From Xanthobacteraceae bacterium (GTDB lineage: Bacteria; Pseudomonadota; Alphaproteobacteria; Rhizobiales; Xanthobacteraceae), in contig JASHVC010000630.1 in assembly GCA_030039655.1 (NCBI GenBank), positions 1-15,679 on the forward strand: a stretch of DNA of 15,679 nucleotides, written 5' to 3'. Numbering within the stretch: position 1 is the stretch's first letter; each line of letters opens with the position of its first letter. The translations under genes and the position numbers were made by a program. Positions 6,308 to 12,403 of this stretch are shown piece after piece. The notes under the pieces are model-generated. The model was not told the origin of the DNA. It saw only the letters and a program-made list of their open reading frames with translations, and did not search any database.

Positions 6308-7567
6308 ATGGATCTGGTCGCTGATCGCGGACGCCGCGTAACGATCGAGGAACTCAACACCAGCCAGTTGCTCGCCCACGCGCGCAAGCAGGCGGTACAG
6401 CGCAAGTTCGACGACATGGTGATCGTCGACGTCGACGCGCACCACTACGAGAACGAAAATCAGAACGAGTGGCTGCCGTTCATGGAAAATGACGTGCTGC
6501 GCCAGTTGAGCCTTTCGGCGGGCAGCAAGCGCAACCGCACCGGCATCATGCCCTCACAGGTCGGCTATCAGGACATGGGTGGCCGCGTCACCCGGTATCC
6601 GATGCGCGGCTCGGAGAAGACCGACGGGGCGGCGAACGGCGCGCAGCGCGACATTCAGCTCGGCCACCGCTGGATGGACGCCATGAGCGTCGACTATTCC
6701 TGCCTGTTCCCAACCGGCATGCTCAACATCGGCATGCATCCGCAGAAGGAAATGGAGGTCGAGCTGTGCTGGGCCTACAACCGCTGGCTCACCGAAAAGG
6801 TGATGCCGGAGTCTGACAACCGCTTCTTCTCGATGCTCTGCCTGCCGTTCGGCGATCCCGAAGCCTGCCTGCGCCAGGTCGAAACCTTTGGCGACCGCAA
6901 GCACGTCGGCGGCTTCATGGTCACCACCGTGCGCTCGGATATGGCGGTCTATGACAACCGCTACATGAAGGTGTACCGCGCCATGGAAGAGCGTGGCCTG
7001 GTGCTGTCCTTCCACTCCGGCCCGAACTGGGGCGAGCCGATCTACCGCAGCTGCAACCGCTTCATGGCTGCTCACGCGCTCGGCTTCTCCTGGTACAACG
7101 TGCTGCATTGCACGAACTGGGTGGTCAACGGCATGGGCGAGCGCTTCCCGAAACTGCCGGTGATCTGGATCGAGGCCGGTATCGCCTGGGTGCCGTTCCT
7201 GATGCAGCGCCTCGATCACGAGTACATGCTGCGCCCGTCTGAAGCGCCGCTTCTGAAGAAGAAGCCGTCGGATTACATGCGCGACATGTACTATTCGTCG
7301 CAGCCGATGGAGATCCAGGACTACGGCGCGATGGAGACCACGTTCCGCATGATGAATGCGGAGACGCAGTTGCTCTACTCATCCGACTACCCGCACTGGG
7401 ATTTCGATCTGCCGGCGACGATCTGGGACCTGCCGTTCCTGTCGGAGAAGGCCAAGCACAACATCCTCGGCGGCACCGCCGCCCGGCTGTTCAAGCTGCC
7501 GCCGCGTAACGACAAGCAGAAAGAGAACCTCAAGAAGTTTGGCAACCTCACCGCGATTGCGGCCTGA
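6308..7567 (+). CDS. Amidohydrolase-family (Amidohydro_2, ACMSD-type) enzyme
   Basis: Predicted 419-residue TIM-barrel metal enzyme related to aminocarboxymuconate-semialdehyde and resorcylate-type decarboxylases and to uncharacterised amidohydrolases. After a helical N-terminal arm, the first barrel strand reads VIVDVDAHHYE (38-48), with H45, H46 and E48 at the usual metal site. H236 lies in LSFHSGPNWGE. The family-typical WIEAGIAWVPFLMQRLDHEY follows. The catalytic aspartate is D360 in YSSDYPHWDFD. The C-terminus is NILGGTAARLFKL and a charged tail. The ATG at 6308 has AGGAG eight to twelve bases upstream. Decarboxylation or hydrolysis of an aromatic or ring-cleavage acid is plausible; the substrate is unknown. 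Its 3' end and terminator are repeated as decayed copies near 9130 and 12106, showing that this gene end has been duplicated or recombined locally. Confidence 0.9.
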   Translation: MDLVADRGRRVTIEELNTSQLLAHARKQAVQRKFDDMVIVDVDAHHYENENQNEWLPFMENDVLRQLSLSAGSKRNRTGIMPSQVGYQDMGGRVTRYPMRGSEKTDGAANGAQRDIQLGHRWMDAMSVDYSCLFPTGMLNIGMHPQKEMEVELCWAYNRWLTEKVMPESDNRFFSMLCLPFGDPEACLRQVETFGDRKHVGGFMVTTVRSDMAVYDNRYMKVYRAMEERGLVLSFHSGPNWGEPIYRSCNRFMAAHALGFSWYNVLHCTNWVVNGMGERFPKLPVIWIEAGIAWVPFLMQRLDHEYMLRPSEAPLLKKKPSDYMRDMYYSSQPMEIQDYGAMETTFRMMNAETQLLYSSDYPHWDFDLPATIWDLPFLSEKAKHNILGGTAARLFKLPPRNDKQKENLKKFGNLTAIAA

Positions 7568-7646
7568 CCTGGTCGGCCTGACGATCTTCGGGAAATTAAG
7601 ATGCCCGGCCTCGCGCCGGGCATCTTGTTTTTGGCCTCCGCTGTTG
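7490..7646 (+). repeat. Amidohydrolase tail repeat, copy 1 (intact)
   Basis: Reference copy of a repeat spanning the last 25 or so codons of the amidohydrolase (LFKLPPRN onward to GNLTAIAA and stop), the untranslated stretch with GATCTTCGGGAAATTAAGATG, the terminator, and CTCCGCTGTTG after the T-run. All these parts recur in order in copy 3, and most of them in copy 2. Confidence 0.8.
7598..7632 (+). terminator. Strong intrinsic terminator after the amidohydrolase
   Basis: AAGATGCCCGGC (7598-7609) pairs perfectly with GCCGGGCATCTT (7615-7626) around a 5-base loop. The 12-base stem is followed by GTTTTT (7627-7632). This is a textbook Rho-independent terminator closing the Rieske operon. Related but decayed hairpins follow the other two amidohydrolase tails. 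Confidence 0.92.
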
Positions 7647-7648
7647 TC

Positions 7649-7825
7649 GACGGCTACGAAGTAGGTGAAGAGCCCGTGCCCTTCATACCCTTTGGGCGCG
7701 TGCTGGGTTGAGGCGCTGACCGCTAGGATCATCATTCCCCGCGCGGCGGAAAATTTAGAGGCAGTGCGTTCGACTGAGGACAAAATTTCGAGCCATTCGG
7801 CTTCTCGCGCGTCCGTCACGAGCAA
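7649..7825 (-). pseudogene. Fragment resembling the C-terminal part of a caspase-like (peptidase C14) protein
   Basis: Read on the minus strand, the frame beginning at 7825 gives EWLEILSSVERTASKFSAAR, then a hydrophobic strand GMMILAVSAS, then APKGYEGHGLFTYFV. The combination of a core strand followed by a (E)GY(x)GHG(V/L)FTY motif is typical of the part of metacaspase/caspase-like domains just after the catalytic cysteine. The segments with the catalytic His and Cys are missing, there is no good start, and the similarity stops where the amidohydrolase tail repeat begins at about 7646. I read it as a truncated remnant abutting the repeat. Recognition is by motif memory only. Confidence 0.5.
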
Positions 7826-7863
7826 CCACTAGATGTCAGCGAAAACCGCGATTCCAAAGATGC

Positions 7864-8325
7864 CTAAGTGGTGGTCCTCGCTATCTTTTGAGGCTCGTGA
7901 ATCAGAGCGGCCTTTGCATCTCTATAAATTGCCAGACTGAATGTGAACGTGAGTAAGACCTTACCAATAGAATTCCACAGAATGAATATTTGAAGATTTT
8001 TAGGATACTTGGCTATCGAGATTTCGGATGCTTGAGACACATTAGGGTCAGCAGGGAAAAAGTGAATCGTGCGGAGCACTTGCGGAACCAAATAAAAGAC
8101 TAGGATAAGCCCAATTGCAGAGCACAATTTTGATCCACTTGTCTTGCGAATGTGAAGCGCACCGCGCCAGAGTGACCAAAATCCCGCAATGATAAGGATC
8201 ATACTTATAACGTCCGCTGCCTGCCTGGAGTCTATTTTTGCGATGCCCAGGAATTTTTGGATGAGCAGTCCTAAGGCGCCCCAAGGAGAAAACAGAATCG
8301 TTGGCGGTAACGCAACCAACAGCAA
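7864..8325 (-). CDS. Small multi-pass membrane protein, unknown function
   Basis: At least 153 residues, with about four hydrophobic segments: the N-terminal LLVALPPTILF region, MILIIAGFWSLW (about 42-53), IGLILVFYLVPQVL (about 71-84) and FILWNSIGKVLLTFTFSLA (about 114-132). It has charged ends (IYRDAKAALIHEPQKIARTTT). I do not recognise the family. The start is uncertain: the first obvious codon is TTG at 8325, but the frame stays open upstream and continues as IAQRVALWLLLL, which would complete the first membrane helix. No ATG or GTG exists there; an ATT at 8358, overlapping the stop of the upstream gene, is the only well-placed alternative. Base composition and codon use are clearly more AT-rich than the flanking operons, suggesting recent transfer. 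Confidence 0.6.
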   Translation of the reverse strand: MLLVALPPTILFSPWGALGLLIQKFLGIAKIDSRQAADVISMILIIAGFWSLWRGALHIRKTSGSKLCSAIGLILVFYLVPQVLRTIHFFPADPNVSQASEISIAKYPKNLQIFILWNSIGKVLLTFTFSLAIYRDAKAALIHEPQKIARTTT

Positions 8326-8353
8326 TAGCCACAGCGCAACGCGCTGTGCGATA

Positions 8354-8719
8354 TCAATTTTGTTTGACTGGGCGGATTTCTTGCGCGCTAGCGGCTGTCA
8401 GTCCCCCTATATATACCAACAGAACAGCGGCGATATCGCTCGCCAGGCTCACGGCTTGTCTCTCTCGCGTAGTTTGTACAACGTCCGGTGTGATATAGTT
8501 ATAGTAGGGCAAGACCAACATCCAAGTGCATGCGAAAAGGGCCATTGCAGCGTAGTGCCTGGGATGGTTTTGTAAGGCGCTGGTCTTGGCAAAAGCCCAT
8601 GCAATCAAAACGGAAATAAACGCTGCGGACCAGGCGATCTGATACAAAGTTGCACTTTCCAATGGTGCGAAGCCAAAGGCCTTATCAATTTTGGTTGCGA
8701 CCGCCTCGATCCAATACAT
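8354..8719 (-). CDS. Small three-helix membrane protein, unknown function
   Basis: 121 residues from the ATG at 8719 (MYWIEAVATKIDKAF), chosen over the upstream ATG at 8773 because AGAGG lies 9 bases before it. Three hydrophobic segments are visible: YQIAWSAAFISVLIAWAFA (about 27-45), HYAAMALFACTWMLVLPYY (about 55-73) and ASDIAAVLLVYIGGLTAA (about 91-108). The C-terminus is polar (QEIRPVKQN). I do not recognise it. It lies immediately upstream of the other membrane gene on the same strand, with overlap if the latter's hydrophobic N-terminus is translated, so the pair is probably co-expressed. It shares the same lower GC content and lies inside the stretch bounded by two amidohydrolase tail repeats. 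Confidence 0.6.
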   Translation of the reverse strand: MYWIEAVATKIDKAFGFAPLESATLYQIAWSAAFISVLIAWAFAKTSALQNHPRHYAAMALFACTWMLVLPYYNYITPDVVQTTRERQAVSLASDIAAVLLVYIGGLTAASAQEIRPVKQN

Positions 8720-9125
8720 AGTCCCCATCCTCTTGTGGTTCTCGACCGAGCTTGCCGAGCCAGATTCGATCAATCTCCTCGACTTAGAGGATGACGATCA
8801 CACGGGCGATGGCGCTCAGTTGATGCAATGCGTTGTGTTGCCACTAGCGAACACTTGGAACACTTAATTCTTACCGTACAGGAACTGTCGCGCGTGCGTC
8901 GCTCTCCAAAGCTCGGGAAGTTCTCTCCAGAGCGGAACGTCTATCTTGTCCAGTGTGGATTGCGTCAGGTGCGGCTCCGCGATTTCGGCGATAATGGAGT
9001 GGCTTTCCCGGCCCCACCCGAACGGTTCGTGATCGCCGCGAGAAATGTCGCAAGCGAGAGCCCTTTCAAGACACATCCCACGCTTGTATCGTCGTAGAGT
9101 TGCACTACTTCAGGGTGAATGCAAC
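8720..9125. other. Decayed stretch between the membrane genes and the second tail repeat
   Basis: About 400 bases with no intact gene that I can support. The plus-strand frame 8828-9097 has no recognisable product. The only meaningful signal is the minus-strand S1/P1 nuclease-like fragment listed separately. The first 60 bases are the likely promoter zone of the two membrane genes. Confidence 0.45.
8864..9076 (-). pseudogene. Fragment resembling the N-terminus of an S1/P1-type nuclease
   Basis: The minus-strand frame contains FGWGRESHSIIAEIAEPHLT followed by QSTLDKI (about codons 19-45). S1/P1 zinc nucleases begin their mature chain with WGxxGHxxVAxIAxxxL, in which the Trp and the first His are zinc ligands. 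Here W21 and H26 are kept, with Ser in place of the second Gly. After DKI the family pattern is lost, and the frame ends 25 codons later. The region before WG lacks a proper signal peptide. It is therefore a short decayed remnant, not a working gene. Assignment rests on this one motif. Confidence 0.5.
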
Positions 9126-9213
9126 ATCCTTATTGTTCACGCTTCCGCTATGCAACGGCGAGCGGAAGGAAAATCTCAAGAAGTTCGGCAACCTCACGGC
9201 GGTCGCCGCCTGA
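9122..9213 (+). pseudogene. Amidohydrolase 3'-end remnant (tail repeat copy 2)
   Basis: In the frame ending at the TGA 9211-9213 the sequence reads LLFTLPLCNGERKENLKKF and then GNLTAVAA. This aligns with the intact amidohydrolase end RLFKLPPRNDKQKENLKKF-GNLTAIAA. An upstream AACATCCT (9123-9130) matches the intact NIL codons, with the intervening GGTAA codons missing, so a small deletion is likely. There is no gene body upstream. The segment 9180-9209 is identical over 30 bases to 12155-12184 in copy 3. Confidence 0.82.
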
Positions 9214-9235
9214 GGTCGTCGCTACAGTGAGAATT

Positions 9236-9269
9236 GAGATGTCCGGCCCCGCGCCGGCATCGACTTTTT
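9236..9269 (+). terminator. Terminator-like hairpin after tail repeat copy 2
   Basis: GATGTCCGGC (9238-9247) can pair with GCCGGCATC (9253-9261) with one bulged base, followed by GACTTTTT. It is the degraded counterpart of the terminator at 7598-7632. On the opposite strand it lies just beyond the MFS stop at 9323, but there it has no T-run. Confidence 0.55.
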
Positions 9270-9322
9270 GAGGACACTATTGCCGCAAAGTGCACGCGGT
9301 CGTGGAGTGCCCGTCGATCCGT

Positions 9323-10714
9323 TCAAGCAGTTTGCTGCAATCGAGCCGCCGTTTCCGGCACCGATAGCGTGTCGGCCTCCGGCAACGGCTTACCCTTGGT
9401 TTCGGGCAAGAACGGCACCGTGATCAGGCCGAGAATGTAGAACATGCCGATGATGGTTGCGGTCTTCCCATATCCGCCGAGGCCGACGATTAAACTGCCG
9501 GCGATCAAAGGCGCGATCGCGGAGATCAGGCGCGGTGTGTTGAAAATGAAGCCGGCGGCCGTGGCGCGCATGCGCGTCGGAAACAGTTCCGGCAGCCAGA
9601 CTGCGGTCCAGGAGAAGACCCCTTGGATGAAGAATCCATAGACCGCGAAACCCAGCAGTAGGAAGCGGATATCCTTTACCCACAGATAAACGATCGGAGT
9701 CAGGATCAGGCAGAGCAGATAATAGAAGAATGTCGTCGGCTTGCGGCCGAAGGCGTCGGCCAGGAAGCCGAAGCTGATGAAGCCCAGCAAGGCGCCGATG
9801 TTCTGCACAAGGCCGGCCCATCCCACCCAGCGCTGGGCCTCGGCGGCGAGGCCTTGGCTCGTGGCAACTGCGCCAACATAGCTCGGCACGAAGCTCGAAA
9901 CGCCCCAATAGCCGATCGTCACCGCGAGCGACATGATAAACGTCAGGATAAGCCGCGAACGGACGGCTGGCTCAGCAAACATATCGACGAGCGTGAACTT
10001 TACGATCGCGGCGTCTTCGCCAGTGAGCGCGGCGCCGCTGCGTTGTTTCTCATGGGCGTTTTGCCGCCGCTCGTTCGATTGTTCCCAGCGCTTCGATTCC
10101 GGAATGTTACGCCGGATCCAGAATGCGATGAGCGCTGGTAGTACGCCGACCAGAAACATGTAGCGCCATGCACCTGGGCCCGACGTGCCGATGGCGATCC
10201 AAACGCTGGACGCAATGATGCTTCCGATTGGATATCCGGCTTGCAGAAATGCGCCGCCTTTGCCACGCGCGTTGTCTGGCCAAAGCTCGGCGGTGATCGA
10301 AGCCCCGGTGGCCCACTCGGAGCCGATCGCAAGCCCGACGAGAAAGCGAAACAGCGCGAATGATACCCAGTTCCACGACAGCGCGCTCAAGCCCGTCAAC
10401 AGCGAATACGCGAGAATCGTGAGCATCATCGATCGCTTGCGGCCGATATAGTCGGCGAGGATGCCGCCAAGGAGACCGCCGGTGCCCCATCCGAACACGG
10501 TTATGGCAATCACCGTTCCGGCATACGCAGGAATGAGTTTGTATTCAGATGGATCGAGCAGTTGATGCAGTGCGGCACCGACAGTGAGGATGAGCGCGAA
10601 TACTTCGAAGCCGTCGAATGTCCATCCGAGGTTGGAGGCGATCAGAGCTTTCCATTGCGCGCGATTAACTGAGCGATACCACGGCGAAGAGCCGACGGAG
10701 CTTGAGCCGCTCAT
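9323..10714 (-). CDS. Major facilitator superfamily transporter, organic-acid/aromatic-acid:H+ symporter type
   Basis: Predicted 463-residue inner-membrane carrier with about 12 transmembrane helices. The N-terminal helix reads LGWTFDGFEVFALILTVGAAL (about 29-49), with the acidic DGFE pattern seen in AAHS and MHS carriers. The loop 2-3 signature is ADYIGRKRSMM (about 85-95), repeated in the second half as ADAFGRKPTTFF. A basic central loop (RRNIPESKRWEQSNERR) separates the halves. The start at 10714 follows AGGGAGG. This type imports aromatic or short organic acids with protons, which would suit uptake for the neighbouring catabolic genes, but the exact substrate cannot be read. It is divergent from the TDT transporter and flanked by amidohydrolase tail repeats 2 and 3. 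Confidence 0.88.
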   Translation of the reverse strand: MSGSSSVGSSPWYRSVNRAQWKALIASNLGWTFDGFEVFALILTVGAALHQLLDPSEYKLIPAYAGTVIAITVFGWGTGGLLGGILADYIGRKRSMMLTILAYSLLTGLSALSWNWVSFALFRFLVGLAIGSEWATGASITAELWPDNARGKGGAFLQAGYPIGSIIASSVWIAIGTSGPGAWRYMFLVGVLPALIAFWIRRNIPESKRWEQSNERRQNAHEKQRSGAALTGEDAAIVKFTLVDMFAEPAVRSRLILTFIMSLAVTIGYWGVSSFVPSYVGAVATSQGLAAEAQRWVGWAGLVQNIGALLGFISFGFLADAFGRKPTTFFYYLLCLILTPIVYLWVKDIRFLLLGFAVYGFFIQGVFSWTAVWLPELFPTRMRATAAGFIFNTPRLISAIAPLIAGSLIVGLGGYGKTATIIGMFYILGLITVPFLPETKGKPLPEADTLSVPETAARLQQTA

Positions 10715-10926
10715 GGCAACCTCCCTGAATGTTCCTTGGTCGAATTTTCTTCTGAACCGTCGCCGGCACGGTACCGCGGGGGGAAATCCGATGACAAGAA
10801 GTGTTCTGGGCGATGCGATGCTTCGCCGCGCGGCGTAGAGGACCCCGAAGCCCTTCCATGTTAGGTTCGGTTTGGTCGGTACCTGAAGGGTTGGACAGCC
10901 TATGTGCCAAAATGCGAAGCGACCAA
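10715..10926. promoter_or_regulatory. Divergent promoter region of two transporter genes
   Basis: About 210 bases between oppositely oriented starts. It includes the MFS Shine-Dalgarno (AGGGAGG on the minus strand) and a CGGTACCG palindrome (10769-10776). There is also a 15-codon reading frame, ATG 10791 to TAG 10838 (MTRSVLGDAMLRRAA), preceded by a purine-rich GGGGGGAAA. It might be a leader peptide, but nothing supports that beyond the ribosome-binding-like sequence. No clear -35/-10 pair was found. Confidence 0.35.
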
Positions 10927-12105
10927 ATGAATGACCTTGCGCGCGATTTCAAAGACCAGGTTAGCCGCAAACGTCCGGTGCCCGGGCGCTGCTCCGGGGT
11001 CCTGCGGATCATTGCAGCGTGGATGGGGCGCGAAATTTCTGTTCTCGATCCCTCCTATTTCGCACTGGTTATGGCGACGGGTATCGTCTCGAACGTATTG
11101 TTCCTTGAGGGCGAGTATGGACTGTCGGACACGTTGTTCACGGTGAATCTCGTCGCCTACCTGTGGCTTTGGTTGCTCTCAGGGCTGCGCGCTGCGCGCT
11201 TTCCGGCCGCGATGGGAGCGGACCTGGTGAATCCGCGCCGCGTGTTCTTGTTCTTTACCGCGGTCGCCGCCACTGACGTCTTAGGGATGTCGATTGGCCT
11301 GCGCGGTTTCACGGCAATTGCCGTTGTCATGTGGCTGTTTGCATTCGCACTGTGGCTCGCGTTGATCTATCTCGGTTTTGGCGTCCTCATGTTGCGGAAT
11401 ACCGCCGGCGGCGCGGACGTGACCGAAGGTGCATGGCTGAACGCCATCGTGGGTACTCAATCGCTGGTCATCATCGGCGGCGCGGTCGCGTTGCCTACGC
11501 TCCATATCGGCCAGCAAGCTTTTGTCCTCCTCCCCATGCTTTGGGCCATCGGCCTGATTCTCTACGGAATTTTTGTTGCGCTCTTGTCCTATCGTTTTTT
11601 CTTTGCCGAGTTGAAACCGGACGACGCCACCCCACCCCTGTGGATCGTCATGGGCGCCGCGGCGATCAGCGTCAACGCCGGCGCAATACTCGTCGCCAAG
11701 GATGGCGCCACGCCATTCCTTCGCTTATTGCAGCCTTTCCTCGGCGGCGTAACGCTCGCGACCTGGGCCTGGGCCACGTGGTGGATTCCGCTTCTGCTTC
11801 TGCTTGGTCTTTGGAAGCACGGCGTCCACCGCAAATCGATCAGCTACACGCCGATGCTGTGGAGTATCGTCTTTCCTTTGGGCATGTATGCAGCCGCAAC
11901 TCTGCGTCTGTCCGAAATTGCCGGTGTTCCAGCGCTCGGATCGTTGTCGTGGGTCATGACCTGGATTGCGCTTGCCGCCTGGTGCGCGACTTGCACGGGT
12001 TTGATCCTCGCGTTGCTGCGGAGCGTGCGGACGATATCTGGCTTGGCGCAATTGTTCACCGGTGCTGGTGCCGCCCCTGGCGCGCGAAGCAACCACCATA
12101 GCTAG
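10927..12105 (+). CDS. TDT-family (TehA/SLAC1-like) membrane transporter
   Basis: Predicted 392-residue inner-membrane protein with about ten hydrophobic helices, of the tellurite-resistance/dicarboxylate transporter family, whose members move anions such as C4-dicarboxylates, malate or sulfite. The family opening is clear: LDPSYFALVMATGIVSNVL (about 40-58), the helix-1 signature. A Trp-rich stretch (TWAWATWWIPLLLLL) occurs in the second half. The start is uncertain. ATG 10927 is the last ATG before the charged cytoplasmic lead but has a weak ribosome-binding site; ATG 10912, ATG 10858 or ATG 11023 are alternatives. The C-terminus is polar (APGARSNHHS), and its TAG stop (12103-12105) directly abuts the third amidohydrolase tail repeat. 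That suggests a recombination junction here and possibly an altered C-terminus. It is probably an anion carrier or efflux protein; tellurite resistance should not be assumed. Confidence 0.83.
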   Translation: MNDLARDFKDQVSRKRPVPGRCSGVLRIIAAWMGREISVLDPSYFALVMATGIVSNVLFLEGEYGLSDTLFTVNLVAYLWLWLLSGLRAARFPAAMGADLVNPRRVFLFFTAVAATDVLGMSIGLRGFTAIAVVMWLFAFALWLALIYLGFGVLMLRNTAGGADVTEGAWLNAIVGTQSLVIIGGAVALPTLHIGQQAFVLLPMLWAIGLILYGIFVALLSYRFFFAELKPDDATPPLWIVMGAAAISVNAGAILVAKDGATPFLRLLQPFLGGVTLATWAWATWWIPLLLLLGLWKHGVHRKSISYTPMLWSIVFPLGMYAAATLRLSEIAGVPALGSLSWVMTWIALAAWCATCTGLILALLRSVRTISGLAQLFTGAGAAPGARSNHHS

Positions 12106-12188
12106 CTGTTCAAGCTGCCGGCGCGCAGCGAGAGAAGCAGAGGGAAATTCTCAGGAAGTTCGGCAACCTCACGGCGGTCGCCGCTTGA
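12106..12188 (+). pseudogene. Amidohydrolase 3'-end remnant (tail repeat copy 3)
   Basis: Starting immediately after the TDT stop, CTGTTCAAGCTGCCG matches the codons for LFKLP of the intact amidohydrolase exactly. After ARSE the copy has a net 2-base insertion. It then continues in the shifted frame as REILRKFGNLTAVAA with stop TGA 12186-12188, parallel to KENLKKFGNLTAIAA in the intact gene. There is no gene body upstream, because the TDT coding region occupies that place. It shares 30 identical bases with copy 2 (12155-12184 versus 9180-9209). Confidence 0.85.
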
Positions 12189-12217
12189 TCTCGTCGGCCG
12201 AAACATCTTCGGAAGTT

Positions 12218-12252
12218 GAGATGTCCGGCCTCGTCCATGCATCTCGTTTTTT
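12218..12252 (+). terminator. Decayed terminator after tail repeat copy 3
   Basis: GAGATG (12218-12223) pairs with CATCTC (12240-12245) and is followed by GTTTTTT (12246-12252). The inner stem present in the intact copy at 7598-7632 is lost. The same flanks are kept: ATCTTC-GGAA before and CTCCGCTGCTG after. It may still end transcription of the TDT gene. Confidence 0.55.
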
Positions 12253-12403
12253 GTCTCCGCTGCTGCGGGCCGGAAAATGGCCCGGGTAGCGCGTGAGCGT
12301 TGATTTATAGGTTCGGTGATAAGATCAAGCGAGTGCTGACGATCGGCATTCAGAATTGTTTTGTGCAGCGAAGGGCGCAGCCTTTACGAATTGGGATGAC
12401 ATC

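Noticed and set aside
8828..9097. 89-codon plus-strand frame in the decayed block
   Set aside because: There is no family pattern, and the opposite strand carries the S1/P1-like motif, which explains the region better.
10791..10838. 15-codon frame upstream of the TDT transporter as a leader peptide
   Set aside because: Only a purine-rich stretch supports it. I saw no regulatory codon run or attenuator hairpins.
10927..12105. Naming the TDT gene tehA with a tellurite-resistance role
   Set aside because: The family includes dicarboxylate, sulfite and other anion carriers, and there is no partner gene such as tehB nearby.
7490..12262. The three tails as ends of an insertion sequence or integron-like element
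   Set aside because: No transposase, integrase, terminal inverted repeats or target duplication were seen. The repeats are in direct orientation and carry coding sequence of the amidohydrolase.
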